Assembly: GCF_023634655.1 (NCBI RefSeq)
Contig: NZ_JAMKMS010000001.1
Coordinates: forward strand, 434,001 to 498,000
DNA length: 64,000 nt
DNA from: Vibrio methylphosphonaticus
GTDB taxonomy: Bacteria; Pseudomonadota; Gammaproteobacteria; Enterobacterales; Vibrionaceae
Direction of reading: 5' to 3'
Part shown: one piece after another, positions 37,508 to 48,138 of the stretch
Layout: each line of letters opens with the position of its first letter
How positions within the stretch are numbered: the stretch's first letter is position 1
Notes under the pieces: generated by a model
Database searches by the model: none
The model's input: the letters and a program-made list of their open reading frames with translations, nothing else
Told to the model about the DNA's origin: nothing
Translations under genes and position numbers: made by a program

Positions 37508-38695
37508 TTACCCCAAATAGGCCAGTTTCTCTTCTCTTGAAACGGTAATATTGGTGATAATGTAGTTATCATGCAGTACGTTAGCCGCTTTGTCGATAGC
37601 CTCTGAGTCTATAACCAGGGTAAATGAGTGTTTATCTTCACAAAAGTGTAGGACAGATATTTCAGCCAAGTTGAGAAGTTGTTGAGATTGTGAGATCAAG
37701 GATGCCGTAATCTCTCCCACGACGGTCACGAGCCCTACCTGCGTTTCCTCGATAACCGTATCGGATAACATTGAAATAGCTCTGTGTATCGCGTCAGGTT
37801 GCGCAATCAGGGTGTAATCGCTGCCATCCATAATCTGACAATCTATCTCTATGCCACACAGCTTAATTTGCTGATCAATTCGCGGCTTTTGGTGTAGAGG
37901 CATCGATATTGCGAGTAACCGTTTTTGCAATGCGACACCTGAAATACCTGGTTCAGGGTCCCGACCCTTAACCAACGTACCGGGTCCGGATTCAAAACTT
38001 GAGAGGACGCGTAAAGGAACATCATTTTCCCCAGCATACGTCACGCAAGGTAAATGCAATACTTTTGCGCCTTTCTTTGACATGACTTCCATGGTGGTAA
38101 AATCAATTTTCTCTAAACACCTCGCATTCACCACAATACGTGGGTCAGCGGTATACACGCCAGCTACGTCGGTGTAGATTTGGCATTCATCAGCCGATAA
38201 TGCACCCGCGAGTGTGACTGCCGTCGTGTCCGATCCGCCTCTTCCTAAAGTCGTAATATCACCAAGAGCATTGACCCCTTGAAAACCGGCGACAATAACG
38301 ATGAGATCGTCGTCTAGATAGCGCTGTATTACTTGCGGGTTTATGTCGCTAATCGTGGCATGGTTATGCTGATTATTCGTCTGGATCTGAGCTTGATGCC
38401 CTGTCAACGAAACAGAGTGATGACCTAATTTACTCAAGGCCATTGCTAACAGTGCCATTGAAACTTGCTCTCCTGTAGAGAGCAGTACATCGAACTCTCG
38501 AGCATTCGGCACACTATCAATTTGTTTCGCCAACTCAACTAAGCGATTTGTCTCACCCGACATCGCCGATACTACAACCACAAGTCGATTCCCAGCCAGT
38601 TTAGCTTGAATCACTTGCTCTGCAACATTTTGAATTCGCTCAATAGAGCCGACCGAAGTCCCACCAAATTTTTGTACGATTAGCGGTTTTTTCAC
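37508..38695 (-). CDS. lysC: Aspartate kinase
   Basis: A 395-residue aspartokinase making aspartyl phosphate for lysine, threonine and methionine synthesis. The kinase domain opens with QKFGGTSVGSIERI (8-21) and contains TLGRGGSDTTAV (about 154-165); two ACT domains fill about 265-395. It is shorter than E. coli LysC (449) and unfused to homoserine dehydrogenase, resembling the stand-alone enzyme next to alaS in other vibrios. The start is GTG at 38695 with a weak ribosome-binding site. I looked for a lysine riboswitch upstream and did not find one. Confidence 0.9.
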   Translation of the reverse strand: MKKPLIVQKFGGTSVGSIERIQNVAEQVIQAKLAGNRLVVVVSAMSGETNRLVELAKQIDSVPNAREFDVLLSTGEQVSMALLAMALSKLGHHSVSLTGHQAQIQTNNQHNHATISDINPQVIQRYLDDDLIVIVAGFQGVNALGDITTLGRGGSDTTAVTLAGALSADECQIYTDVAGVYTADPRIVVNARCLEKIDFTTMEVMSKKGAKVLHLPCVTYAGENDVPLRVLSSFESGPGTLVKGRDPEPGISGVALQKRLLAISMPLHQKPRIDQQIKLCGIEIDCQIMDGSDYTLIAQPDAIHRAISMLSDTVIEETQVGLVTVVGEITASLISQSQQLLNLAEISVLHFCEDKHSFTLVIDSEAIDKAANVLHDNYIITNITVSREEKLAYLG

Positions 38696-38900
38696 CAGTT
38701 TTCACCATCCCAGACAGCTGTAATATGTCTCTTACCCATAGGAGCCCTATACCAATCGCCTGTTTAACCTGTCATAAACTCTAGCGACGATTTCAACTCT
38801 CGAAGCACAGTTAAACTATTGCGTGGTCATAGAACCATAAAATATAGCGCATTAGTTTGCACTGCCATTGACTGCGCTTATCAAAGGCACCTTAAAGCAA

Positions 38901-38934
38901 CAATGCCCAATCAATAGCTATTGATTGGGCATTG
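38901..38934. terminator. 34-bp perfect palindrome, probable alaS terminator
   Basis: Arms CAATGCCCAATCAATAG and CTATTGATTGGGCATTG are exact reverse complements with no spacer. It begins 19 bases past the alaS stop. On the minus strand it is followed by TTGCTTT, a weak T tract. Most likely it forms a terminator or 3' end-protecting hairpin. Confidence 0.7.
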
Positions 38935-38952
38935 TATTACCAGCTTAAATCG

Positions 38953-41538
38953 TTATAAGCGTTCTTCTAACCAAACACGCACTGACAAAAGCGCTTCTGG
39001 TAGAGCCTCTACATCCGTGCCGCCAGCTTGGGCCATATCTGGACGACCACCACCTTTACCACCAATCTGCTCAGCAACCATCTTAACGAGATCGCCCGCT
39101 TTGACTTTACCAATAAGATCTTTTGTCACACCAGCAATAAGACCTACTTTTCCATCCGCGATATTGGCAATCAAAATAATGCCGCTACCCACTTGGTTCT
39201 TAGCATTATCGACCATAGTACGCAGGTTTTTATTGTCAGCGCCTTCAATCGCCGCGACCAGTACTTTGGTCCCTGCAATTTCTTCAACTTTGCCCATGAT
39301 GTTAGCGCTTTCTGCCGCCGCCATCTTGTCTTTCAATTGCTGAATTTCTTTTTCAAGCGACTTCGACTTTTGCGCTGACTCTGCAAGTTTTGCTTCTAGT
39401 GCTTGCTGTTGAGCTTCCACTGCATCAAGCGCCGTTTCACCCGTTACCGCTTCGATACGACGGATTCCGGCAGCAATGCCCCCTTCTGACGTGATCTTAA
39501 ACAGACCAATATCACCCGTATTGTGTGCGTGAATACCACCACACAGTTCCGTTGAGAAATCACCCATTGAAAGTACACGCACTTCTTCGTCATACTTCTC
39601 GCCAAAGAGCGCCATTGCACCTTTCTTCTTCGCCGATTCAATGTCCATCACTTGAGTTTCAATGCTATGGTTAATTCGAACCTGCGTGTTAACAAGTCGT
39701 TCGACTTCTTTAATTTCTGCTTTTGTCATGGCTTCTAAATGAGAGAAGTCAAAACGTAAGCTGTCGGCTTTAACCAAAGAGCCTTTTTGTGCAACGTGCT
39801 CACCTAACACTTGACGCAATGCTGCATGCAATAAGTGGGTCGCTGAGTGATTCAAAGTAATTGCAGCGCGACGCTCAGCATCGACGATGGCATCGACATC
39901 ATCATGTTTAGCAAGTACACCTTCAATCAGTTCACCATGGTGAGCAATCGCATTGCCTAACTTTTGAGTATCTTCAACGTTGAAGAGTCCTGCCGACGTT
40001 TTCAGTACACCAGCATCACCACACTGACCACCCGATTCAGCATAGAAAGGGGTTTCTTCAAGAACCACAATCGCTTTGTCGCCAGCAGAAAGAGCATCGA
40101 CTTCGTTACCTTCTACAAACAGTGCTGCAATCGTGCTAGCACCTTGAGTCGTGCTATAACCACAGAACTCCGTGTTTGTGTCGACTTTGATCGTTGCATT
40201 GTAATCAGTACCAAATTGACCCGCTTCGCGAGCTCGTTGGCGCTGCGCTTCCATTGCTTTTTCAAAGCCAGCTTCGTCAATAGTAAACTCGCGTTCACGA
40301 GCAACGTCATTGGTTAAGTCAGCAGGGAAGCCGTAAGTATCGTAAAGCTTAAACACGGTTTCGCCATCAAGGATTTTCTCGTCGCCAAGTGCGTCTAGGG
40401 CGTCATTTAGAATGACCATGCCACGCTCAAGTGTGCGGCTAAAGTTTTCCTCTTCGATACGCAGTACTTTTTCAACCAGTGCCTGCTGCTTCTTCAGTTC
40501 TTCGCCAGCCGTACCCATGATTGTAGCTAGAGTGCCAACAAGCTTATAGAAGAACGCACCTTGTGCACCTAGCTTGTTACCGTGACGCACAGCGCGACGA
40601 ATAATACGGCGCAATACGTAACCACGACCTTCATTTGAAGGCATCACACCATCAACGATTAAGAATGAACATGAACGAATGTGGTCAGCAATAACACGTA
40701 ATGACTGGTTAGACAGGTCTTCATAGCCAATTGTCTCTGCCGCGTCTTTGATTAGCGTTTGGAAAACATCGATTTCATAGTTAGAGTGCACCCCTTGCAT
40801 GATGGCAGAGATACGCTCAATACCCATACCCGTATCTACTGAGGGCTTAGGTAATGGCTCCATCGTACCGTCGGCATGACGGTTGAACTGCATAAATACG
40901 TTGTTCCAGATCTCGATAAAGCGGTCGCCATCTTCTTCAGGCGTACCAGGGCGTCCACCCCAAATATGCTCACCGTGATCATAAAATATTTCCGTACAAG
41001 GACCACATGGACCCGTATCACCCATCTGCCAGAAGTTATCTGACTCATAGGCTTTACCGCCTTTCTTGTCACCGATACGGATAATACGGTCAGCAGGAAT
41101 GCCGACTTTCTTATTCCAAATTTCAAACGCTTCGTCATCTGTCTCGTAGATAGTGACTAATAGGCGCTCTTGTGGCAGTTTCAATGCTTCTGTCAGGAAT
41201 TCCCAAGCAAAGCCAATCGCATCTTCTTTGAAGTAATCACCAAAGCTGAAGTTACCCAGCATCTCGAAGAAAGTATGATGACGAGCAGTAAAACCAACGT
41301 TTTCAAGATCGTTGTGTTTACCACCAGCACGTACACAACGCTGTGACGTCGTCGCTCGTGTATAGCTGCGTTTTTCTGAGCCTAAGAAGCAGTCTTTGAA
41401 CTGGTTCATACCGGCGTTAGTGAAAAGCAACGTTGGATCATTGTGAGGAACCAATGATGAACTTTCTACGATTTGGTGCCCTTTGCTCTCAAAGAACTTA
41501 AGGAACGCGTTGCGAACCTCATCTGTGCTCATGTACAT
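38953..41538 (-). CDS. alaS: Alanyl-tRNA synthetase
   Basis: An 861-residue class II synthetase. The catalytic core opens [19 protein letters not shown] and has motif 2 around [16 protein letters not shown]; the editing domain has [13 protein letters not shown] and TELCGGIH, whose His and Cys bind zinc; a coiled coil near 725-760 precedes the C-Ala domain. The start at 41538 (MYMSTDEV) has an AGGA site 8 bases upstream; an open extension of 14 residues lacks one. Only a short gap separates it from recA. Confidence 0.97.
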   Translation of the reverse strand: MYMSTDEVRNAFLKFFESKGHQIVESSSLVPHNDPTLLFTNAGMNQFKDCFLGSEKRSYTRATTSQRCVRAGGKHNDLENVGFTARHHTFFEMLGNFSFGDYFKEDAIGFAWEFLTEALKLPQERLLVTIYETDDEAFEIWNKKVGIPADRIIRIGDKKGGKAYESDNFWQMGDTGPCGPCTEIFYDHGEHIWGGRPGTPEEDGDRFIEIWNNVFMQFNRHADGTMEPLPKPSVDTGMGIERISAIMQGVHSNYEIDVFQTLIKDAAETIGYEDLSNQSLRVIADHIRSCSFLIVDGVMPSNEGRGYVLRRIIRRAVRHGNKLGAQGAFFYKLVGTLATIMGTAGEELKKQQALVEKVLRIEEENFSRTLERGMVILNDALDALGDEKILDGETVFKLYDTYGFPADLTNDVAREREFTIDEAGFEKAMEAQRQRAREAGQFGTDYNATIKVDTNTEFCGYSTTQGASTIAALFVEGNEVDALSAGDKAIVVLEETPFYAESGGQCGDAGVLKTSAGLFNVEDTQKLGNAIAHHGELIEGVLAKHDDVDAIVDAERRAAITLNHSATHLLHAALRQVLGEHVAQKGSLVKADSLRFDFSHLEAMTKAEIKEVERLVNTQVRINHSIETQVMDIESAKKKGAMALFGEKYDEEVRVLSMGDFSTELCGGIHAHNTGDIGLFKITSEGGIAAGIRRIEAVTGETALDAVEAQQQALEAKLAESAQKSKSLEKEIQQLKDKMAAAESANIMGKVEEIAGTKVLVAAIEGADNKNLRTMVDNAKNQVGSGIILIANIADGKVGLIAGVTKDLIGKVKAGDLVKMVAEQIGGKGGGRPDMAQAGGTDVEALPEALLSVRVWLEERL

Positions 41539-41705
41539 GCAGCTTTTCCTGAAATAATTCGAGTTAGATTTTGGGGACATATTGTAACCCCATGAATAAG
41601 CATTCGCCTAGTCTTCTCATAAAAAAGGACAGAAACAAAGCGATTTTATCGGTCATGTTAGGCAAGAAAAGTGATGTCTGCTACACCAACTTTACTGATA
41701 GAAAT

Positions 41706-41734
41706 AATAAAGCCCCGCGTTAGCGAGGCTTTAT
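41706..41734 (-). terminator. recA terminator
   Basis: On the minus strand AATAAAGCCTCGC and GCGGGGCTTTATT pair (one U-G) around TAAC, followed by ATT. It lies 40 bases past the recA stop, before the alaS promoter. Confidence 0.8.
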
Positions 41735-41773
41735 TCAATATTCAATCTATTTTAGGAGCAGGCAATCTCAGCG

Positions 41774-42814
41774 TTAGAACTCTTCTTCTGCTGGTGCTTC
41801 GCCTTTTTCAGGCTCTTCTGGCAATGCTGGAGTGAGCAACATCTCGCGAAGTTTGGTATCAATCGCTAATGCAGCCTCAGGGTTTTCACGAAGGTATTTA
41901 CCTGCGTTTGCTTTACCTTGACCGATTTTATCGCCATTGTAGCTGTACCATGCACCGGCTTTCTCGACCAACTTGTGCTTCACGCCCAAATCGATAAGCT
42001 CACCTTCACGGTTAAAGCCTTTACCATACAAAATTTGTGTTTCAGCTTGCTTAAATGGTGCTGCAATCTTGTTTTTAACGACCTTAATACGTGTTTCGTT
42101 ACCAACAATCTCATCGCCTTCTTTGATAGAACCTGTACGACGGATATCAAGACGAACTGATGCATAAAACTTAAGTGCATTACCGCCTGTGGTCGTTTCT
42201 GGGTTACCAAACATCACACCAATCTTCATACGGATTTGGTTGATGAAAATACACATACAGTTAGATTGCTTCAAGTTACCTGTTAGCTTACGCATTGCTT
42301 GCGATAACATACGCGCTTGAAGACCCATGTGACTATCGCCCATTTCGCCTTCAATTTCGGCTTTTGGTGTTAGTGCTGCAACGGAGTCGACAACCATGAC
42401 ATCAATCGCGCCAGAGCGTGCTAATGCATCACAAATTTCAAGCGCTTGCTCACCCGTATCTGGCTGAGAAACCAACAACGCATCGATATCTACACCTAAT
42501 TTTTTAGCATAAATAGGGTCTAGCGCGTGTTCAGCATCGATAAACGCACAGGTTTTACCAACACGTTGCGCTGCTGCAATCAGTTCGAGTGTTAACGTGG
42601 TTTTACCTGATGATTCTGGACCGTAAACTTCAACGATACGTCCCATTGGCAAGCCACCCGCTCCCAATGCGATATCAAGAGAAAGTGAACCCGTTGAGAT
42701 AGTTTCAACATCCATCGTACGGTTGTCACCAAGGCGCATGATAGAACCTTTACCAAATTGTTTTTCAATCTGACCTAGTGCTGCTGCTAATGCCTTTTGT
42801 TTATTCTCGTCCAT
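41774..42814 (-). CDS. recA: Recombinase RecA
   Basis: A 346-residue DNA strand-exchange protein and LexA co-protease. Walker A is GPESSGKT at 65-72; the L1/L2 DNA-binding loops and the [26 protein letters not shown] region are clear; the C-terminal tail is acidic ([14 protein letters not shown]). I chose the ATG at 42814 with a GGAG site; an upstream GTG adds four residues. A LexA box overlaps its promoter. No recX follows it. Confidence 0.98.
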   Translation of the reverse strand: MDENKQKALAAALGQIEKQFGKGSIMRLGDNRTMDVETISTGSLSLDIALGAGGLPMGRIVEVYGPESSGKTTLTLELIAAAQRVGKTCAFIDAEHALDPIYAKKLGVDIDALLVSQPDTGEQALEICDALARSGAIDVMVVDSVAALTPKAEIEGEMGDSHMGLQARMLSQAMRKLTGNLKQSNCMCIFINQIRMKIGVMFGNPETTTGGNALKFYASVRLDIRRTGSIKEGDEIVGNETRIKVVKNKIAAPFKQAETQILYGKGFNREGELIDLGVKHKLVEKAGAWYSYNGDKIGQGKANAGKYLRENPEAALAIDTKLREMLLTPALPEEPEKGEAPAEEEF

Positions 42815-42910
42815 TACTTTCTCCACAAGTATCCGCTAGGGATAACACGCTATGCGCAATTCTTAAAATAAGTGAGCGGTTGGTATTAAAAGTGACCGCG
42901 ATATGGTTTT

Positions 42911-42939
42911 ATTATACTGTTGATTCATACAGTGTCTAT
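42911..42939 (-). promoter_or_regulatory. recA promoter with LexA (SOS) box
   Basis: CTGTATGAATCAACAG on the minus strand (42932-42917) fits CTG-N10-CAG exactly. The -10 TATAAT (42916-42911) follows directly, and ATAGAC (42939-42934) is a weak -35 at 17-base spacing. The LexA box between the -35 and -10 is the same architecture as E. coli recA. Confidence 0.92.
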
Positions 42940-42962
42940 AGCTGTATGAAAATTTTATTGGT

Positions 42963-43463
42963 TTATTTAAAAGGCACCCCTTCTAAAACTGAATGATACA
43001 AGATGAGCAAAGCATGCAACACTGCTTGTTGTCTGACTTGCGCACGATCTCCACTAAAACAACATGTCTCACTCATGTTCCACCCTTGAGACGATGCCCA
43101 AGCAAAACAGACTGTCCCTACTGGTTTATCTTCTGTCCCACCGCCAGGCCCTGCAATACCACTAATTGCAATACTTAACGTTCCATTAGAAAACTGCAAC
43201 GCCCCACTCGCCATTTCACTCACAACCGCTTCACTTACCGCCCCTTCTTGATGCAGCGTTTCTGGTAATACTTGTAACATCTCAAACTTAGCGTCATTGC
43301 TGTAAGTCACAAAAGCGCGGTCAAACCAAGCGGAGCTCCCTGCTATGTCAGTAATCGCCGTCGCCACCCCACCACCAGTGCACGACTCCGCCGTGACCAG
43401 TTGCTGATTTTTACCATGGAGTAGTTCACCAAGGGTTGCGCTTAATTCTTGAATATTGTGCAT
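42963..43463 (-). CDS. pncC: Nicotinamide-nucleotide amidase (CinA C-terminal family)
   Basis: A 166-residue stand-alone CinA C-terminal domain that deamidates NMN to nicotinate mononucleotide, recycling the product of NAD-dependent DNA ligase. TAESCTGGGVATAITDIAGSS near 23-43 holds the catalytic Ser/Thr region, and GIAGPGGGTEDKPVGTVCFAW near 110-130 is the second signature. It is upstream of recA on the same strand, the order cinA-recA found in many bacteria, and divergent from mutS. Confidence 0.93.
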   Translation of the reverse strand: MHNIQELSATLGELLHGKNQQLVTAESCTGGGVATAITDIAGSSAWFDRAFVTYSNDAKFEMLQVLPETLHQEGAVSEAVVSEMASGALQFSNGTLSIAISGIAGPGGGTEDKPVGTVCFAWASSQGWNMSETCCFSGDRAQVRQQAVLHALLILYHSVLEGVPFK

Positions 43464-43585
43464 AAATCCAATCCTTCAATGTTGTTAAAACATTCCAGTC
43501 GTACAGTTACCAACAATGTCCCTTTCCGCTAAGTGCGGTTTCACGTATCCTAACAACACTCAAAACCAGCAGCAAAGATGTCACA

Positions 43586-46144
43586 GTGAAATCGGAACAA
43601 AAACACACGCCAATGATGCAGCAATACCTGAAGCTAAAAGCTGAAAATCCAGAGATATTGCTTTTTTATCGTATGGGAGATTTCTACGAGTTATTTTATG
43701 ACGACGCAAAAAAAGCCTCGCACCTACTCGATATTTCTCTAACCAAACGCGGCGCCTCTGCTGGCGAGCCGATTCCAATGGCAGGCGTTCCATTTCATGC
43801 CGTAGAAGGTTATCTCGCAAAGTTAGTACAGTTAGGTGAATCTGTCGCTATCTGTGAGCAAGTTGGCGATCCCGCGACAAGCAAAGGTCCGGTCGAACGC
43901 CGAGTGGTGAGAATCGTCACGCCAGGTACGGTGACTGATGAAGCATTATTATCTGAGCGACTCGACAATCTCATTGCCGCTATTTACCACCACAACGGTA
44001 AATTTGGCTATGCGACTTTAGACATCACCTCTGGACGATTCCAGCTCTGTGAGCCAGAAACCGAAGAAGCGATGCTTGCAGAACTGCAAAGAACAGCGCC
44101 TAAAGAATTACTCTTTCCAGAAGATTTTGAGCCGGTTGAGATTATGGCGGGCCGCAACGGTAACCGCCGTCGACCAATCTGGGAATTCGAAATAGAAACG
44201 GCAAGACAGCAACTCAATCAACAATTTGGCACCAAAGATCTCGTGGGTTTTGGTGTAGAACAATGTCTGCTTGGGCTGTCGGCTGCTGGTTGTTTGATCC
44301 AGTATGTCAAAGATACACAGCGAACGGCATTGCCTCATATCCGCGCATTAACACTTGTCAGTCAAGATCAGTCCGTCATCTTGGATGCGGCGACGAGACG
44401 CAATCTTGAGCTCACACAAAATCTATCAGGCGGTTACGACAATACTCTTGCAGAGGTGCTTGACCATACTGCAACGGCTATGGGTAGTCGGATGCTTAAG
44501 CGCTGGATTCATCAGCCAATGCGTTGTCAAAAAACACTAAACTATCGTCTCGATGCTATCACAGAGTTAAAAGAAGACACGCTATTCTCTGAGCTTGCTC
44601 CCGTCCTAAAACAGATTGGCGATATCGAACGTATATTAGCGCGCCTTGCCCTACGTTCTGCTAGACCCAGAGACATGGCTCGGCTACGTAGTGCAATGCA
44701 ACAGTTGCCTGAGCTAGCTCTCAGCTTAGAGTCCGTGTCACACCCGTATTTGCAACAACTTGCCCAGTTTGCCGCGCCGATGAACGAGGCTTGCGAGTTA
44801 TTAGAGTGTGCCATTAAAGAAAACCCTCCCGTTGTGATTCGCGATGGAGGCGTCATTGCTGATGGCTATCACGCCGAACTTGATGAATGGCGTGAGCTGG
44901 CCAATGGCGCGACGGCTTACTTAGACAAACTGGAACTCGATGAGCGTGAGCGCCACGGTATCGATACCTTGAAAGTCGGCTATAACAACGTCCATGGCTT
45001 TTTTATTCAGGTGAGTCGAGGTCAAAGCCATCTTGTACCCGCACATTATGTTCGCCGCCAAACACTAAAAAATGCCGAACGCTACATTATTCCAGAGCTT
45101 AAAGAACACGAAGACAAAGTGTTAAGCTCGAAATCTAAGGCGCTTGCGATTGAAAAGCAGCTCTGGGAGTCGCTCTTTGATCTCCTACTTCCGCAGCTTG
45201 AGCAATTCCAAAACTTGGCATCAGCACTGTCTCAACTGGATGTATTACAGAATTTAGCAGAACGAGCAGAAAGCCTAGATTACTGCCGCCCAACCATCAG
45301 CGACAAAGTAGGGTTAAGTATTCAAGCAGGTCGTCACCCTGTGGTTGAACAAGTGATGAACGACCCGTTTATTGCTAACCCTATTTCGCTTAATGCTCAA
45401 CGACAAATGCTGATCATCACCGGACCTAATATGGGAGGTAAATCCACCTATATGCGTCAAACGGCGTTGATCGCCCTACTCGCTCACATTGGCTCCTATG
45501 TCCCCGCAGAAAGTGCCGAAATTGGTTCGATTGATCGTATCTTTACTCGTATAGGCGCTTCTGATGACTTAGCTTCGGGTCGCTCAACCTTTATGGTTGA
45601 AATGACAGAAACGGCGAATATTTTACACAATGCGACCCCAAATAGTTTGGTCTTAATGGACGAGATTGGACGCGGTACTAGTACCTACGATGGACTATCG
45701 CTTGCTTGGGCAAGCGCCGAGTGGTTGGCTTCCAAAATTGGCGCTATGACCCTATTCGCCACTCATTATTTTGAACTCACTGAGTTGCCAAACCAATTAC
45801 CACACCTTGCTAACGTGCATTTGGATGCGGTTGAACATGGCGATTCCATTGCCTTTATGCACGCCGTTCAAGAAGGGGCAGCAAGCAAATCTTATGGGCT
45901 GGCTGTTGCTGGACTGGCAGGTGTGCCAAAAGCCGTCATCAAAAATGCACGTCAAAAACTTAGCCAGCTAGAGCAACTCGCACAAAAACCTGCCCCTTCC
46001 TCTTCTCAAGTAGATGTGGCAAACCAACTTAGCCTAATCCCTGAACCAAGTGAAATCGAAGAGGCGTTAGCGGGAATCGATCCCGATGACCTCACGCCGC
46101 GCCAAGCACTTGAAGCTCTCTATCGTCTCAAGCATATGCTGTAG
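43586..46144 (+). CDS. mutS: DNA mismatch repair protein MutS
   Basis: An 852-residue mismatch-recognition ATPase. The mismatch wedge GDFYELF has Phe33 and Glu35 (E. coli Phe36/Glu38); the ATPase domain has Walker [10 protein letters not shown], then [14 protein letters not shown] and [14 protein letters not shown], all intact; the C-terminal tail ends [16 protein letters not shown], the tetramerisation segment. The start is a GTG at 43586. No sign of inactivation is seen. The stationary-phase gene rpoS, usual downstream neighbour in vibrios, is not here. Confidence 0.97.
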   Translation: MKSEQKHTPMMQQYLKLKAENPEILLFYRMGDFYELFYDDAKKASHLLDISLTKRGASAGEPIPMAGVPFHAVEGYLAKLVQLGESVAICEQVGDPATSKGPVERRVVRIVTPGTVTDEALLSERLDNLIAAIYHHNGKFGYATLDITSGRFQLCEPETEEAMLAELQRTAPKELLFPEDFEPVEIMAGRNGNRRRPIWEFEIETARQQLNQQFGTKDLVGFGVEQCLLGLSAAGCLIQYVKDTQRTALPHIRALTLVSQDQSVILDAATRRNLELTQNLSGGYDNTLAEVLDHTATAMGSRMLKRWIHQPMRCQKTLNYRLDAITELKEDTLFSELAPVLKQIGDIERILARLALRSARPRDMARLRSAMQQLPELALSLESVSHPYLQQLAQFAAPMNEACELLECAIKENPPVVIRDGGVIADGYHAELDEWRELANGATAYLDKLELDERERHGIDTLKVGYNNVHGFFIQVSRGQSHLVPAHYVRRQTLKNAERYIIPELKEHEDKVLSSKSKALAIEKQLWESLFDLLLPQLEQFQNLASALSQLDVLQNLAERAESLDYCRPTISDKVGLSIQAGRHPVVEQVMNDPFIANPISLNAQRQMLIITGPNMGGKSTYMRQTALIALLAHIGSYVPAESAEIGSIDRIFTRIGASDDLASGRSTFMVEMTETANILHNATPNSLVLMDEIGRGTSTYDGLSLAWASAEWLASKIGAMTLFATHYFELTELPNQLPHLANVHLDAVEHGDSIAFMHAVQEGAASKSYGLAVAGLAGVPKAVIKNARQKLSQLEQLAQKPAPSSSQVDVANQLSLIPEPSEIEEALAGIDPDDLTPRQALEALYRLKHML

Positions 46145-46174
46145 CTCTCGTCATAAACATTCCCTACGCATATG

Positions 46175-46202
46175 AAAAAAGCGACCATACGGTCGCTTTT
46201 TT
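46175..46202. terminator. Bidirectional terminator between mutS and the GH2-like gene
   Basis: Arms AAAAAAGCGACC and GGTCGCTTTTTT with an ATAC loop lie between convergent genes. Confidence 0.93.
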
Positions 46203-46231
46203 GACATTAAACTTCATCCGTTTTGAACAAA

Positions 46232-47035
46232 TTAAAGTGGGCAATGCGTCGCACAAAGAGAGCGATTCAAGACGACGTCCAACGTCTGCTCCTGTCCATC
46301 GAGTTCAACATGCAAAGGATACACATCCTCTCTATTAGGCTGTTTAGGGTCGGTATAGCGAGGTGCTTCCACTTGGAACAACGCAGAAACTTGCTGCTTT
46401 CTCACGTCAATGGGTAATGAGTACGTCATGCCATTAAATTTAACCGACGCCGATAACAACCCCGAACGATACGTTTTGTAGTAAAGATCCACCTTAAACT
46501 CACAACCTCCGCCATGATGCCAAATTTGCTCCATCGCCACGTATTCTAAACGGACGTGTGGAATAAATTGCAAGTAAGGCAAATGCCAAATGCCCATTCT
46601 TGGATCATTTTCAGGCGGTTTGACTCCTAATGAACATTGCGGCGTTATCGCCTCTTCATCAACGAGCAAATCCTCGTCATCGTACTCAAGAAATAATACT
46701 TCTATTCGATTACGCCCAAGTTGAAGGTGTGGTCGCACTTCTTTACGGTAGGTCACTTCACTGCCGTCACAATCCATAACAGCAACACCGTTAACTCTTA
46801 CTTCCGCAAAGTAATCAATACCGGAAAAAACGAGATCGACGGCTGGATGGGACAATTCGTGCTCAGTCAGCTCAACATCATGCATCAGATGCCACTCTTG
46901 CTCAGCTATTGTCGCTTCAGACAACGTTTCTGGGAGAATTTGACTAAGAGCACCGGGGAACTGCAGATCCCCTTGAGGAATAGAAAGATCAGTCAGCGGG
47001 GAAAGCTGCCAATAACCTGAAATGTTTACTTTCAT
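46232..47035 (-). CDS. Orphan GH2-type sugar-binding-domain protein, no catalytic barrel
   Basis: A 267-residue cytoplasmic-looking protein (no signal peptide). It resembles the N-terminal beta-sandwich of family 2 glycoside hydrolases such as beta-mannosidase: GYWQLSPL, an EWHLMHDVELTE strand pair, VDLVFSGIDYFAEVRVNGVAV (about 66-86), LGRNRIEVLFLEY (about 105-117), then DPRMGIWHLPYLQFIPHVRLEYV (about 143-165). A second sandwich may follow. The catalytic TIM barrel is absent, and the reading frame is intact to its own stop, so it is not a simple truncation. Binding of a glycan is possible; enzymatic activity is unlikely. Confidence 0.7.
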   Translation of the reverse strand: MKVNISGYWQLSPLTDLSIPQGDLQFPGALSQILPETLSEATIAEQEWHLMHDVELTEHELSHPAVDLVFSGIDYFAEVRVNGVAVMDCDGSEVTYRKEVRPHLQLGRNRIEVLFLEYDDEDLLVDEEAITPQCSLGVKPPENDPRMGIWHLPYLQFIPHVRLEYVAMEQIWHHGGGCEFKVDLYYKTYRSGLLSASVKFNGMTYSLPIDVRKQQVSALFQVEAPRYTDPKQPNREDVYPLHVELDGQEQTLDVVLNRSLCATHCPL

Positions 47036-47125
47036 TATAATAATCAGACCTACGCCGTATTTTGCGCAGTATAGTCAAATTGTTGCTAGAAAGATACCGT
47101 TGTTAAAAGCATAAACAAGAGACAA

Positions 47126-47149
47126 AAAAGGCCAGCAGTGCTGGCCTTT
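47126..47149 (-). terminator. rraB terminator
   Basis: AAAGGCCAGCA-G-TGCTGGCCTTT, with A runs giving U on the minus strand, lies 14 bases past the rraB stop. Confidence 0.85.
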
Positions 47150-47162
47150 CAATCAATAATAC

Positions 47163-47579
47163 TTACTCTTCGTCAGCATCATCTTCTTCGGTATACAAGG
47201 CGTCTTCGCCTTCATAGTACGTACCCCAGCCATCATAGATGATGTCGTACTTTTCAGCGAGGTTCACAAGCTTTTCAACCTGAGCATCAATTTGCTCAGC
47301 GTTTAACGCTGATTCCATCGTTGCATCACAACAAAGCAGCTTATTGCCATCTTCGTCTTCTGTTTCTTCAGCTTCAAGGACCTCAAAGCCCAGTTTGAAT
47401 GCCTCGACCACTGCTTTTTCTAAACGCTCAAAATCTTCAGCAAAGAAATGATGCTCAATCTCATAAAGAGAGTCTGGATCACTACCATCTTCAATTAATG
47501 CTTGAATGATATCGCGAGTTTCTTCCTTTTGAATTTCGATCAATTCTTCAACGGTTAGATACTCATCTTGTTGAGACAT
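47163..47579 (-). CDS. rraB: Regulator of RNase E activity B
   Basis: A 138-residue very acidic protein that binds RNase E and lowers its activity, changing the composition of the degradosome. Family features are [38 protein letters not shown] at the N-terminus (in parts 8-45), [12 protein letters not shown] in the middle and the Asp/Glu-rich tail. The length equals E. coli RraB (138). It is monocistronic with its own terminator. A hairpin lies about 60-85 bases upstream of its start. Confidence 0.93.
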   Translation of the reverse strand: MSQQDEYLTVEELIEIQKEETRDIIQALIEDGSDPDSLYEIEHHFFAEDFERLEKAVVEAFKLGFEVLEAEETEDEDGNKLLCCDATMESALNAEQIDAQVEKLVNLAEKYDIIYDGWGTYYEGEDALYTEEDDADEE

Positions 47580-48138
47580 AAAAGTGCTCCAGCTAAATTA
47601 GGTTATCGGACGAATAATACGGTATGTCGCTATAAATCGAAAGATCGAAGCGGGATCTTTCGCAACAAATTTTCACTTGTGTTGATTTTTATAGATCGAT
47701 CAAGATCACAGATACAAAAAATTAACATTTCACCGTTACATCATGGTCCATCGCTATTTATCTCATAACCAGCCATTGATCTGCCAAAAGGACCAAAGAA
47801 AACTTATGAATTCATTTTGCATATCATCTCGCCTTACCTAAATGTGACCATTGTGGTTTTAATCACTGAACAACAGAAAAACAATGCCATCTTGTGTATT
47901 TATGCACAGATACCCGATGATTAGTAACGCTTCGCCCGTTAACTTTGCTGAATATCCAAGCATTAATGTCACACTTGCATCACCAACTAATTCAGAAAAT
48001 TTATCTGCTTTTTATTCTAAGATTAGCGATTTGTTGCTGTGTATTGGTCAATTAGCAGCAACTAATCGCTGTTTTCACACTTGCATCTTGATAACAAGCT
48101 TGTCATAAATAGCGCATTCAATATTGAAAGGAATCACA
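47580..48138. promoter_or_regulatory. Divergent rraB/arcA region
   Basis: A 559-base gap between divergent genes. CGAAAGATC-N7-GATCTTTCG at 47638-47662 is a perfect 9-bp stem upstream of rraB without a T run. TATGAAT at 47805-47811 and ATTCA at 48116-48120 are isolated ARG-box half-site matches before arcA, too weak to call. An open frame at 47884-48108 is Ser/Asn-rich without a ribosome-binding site and I do not accept it as a gene. Confidence 0.4.

Noticed and set aside
38696..38900. Lysine riboswitch upstream of lysC
   Set aside because: Expected in some vibrios, but the conserved core segments of the lysine element are not visible in either orientation, and the space is short.
47884..48108. 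A 74-codon open frame upstream of arcA
   Set aside because: No ribosome-binding site, Ser/Asn/Leu-rich composition typical of AT-rich noncoding DNA, and no recognisable family. It is more likely arcA leader or promoter DNA.
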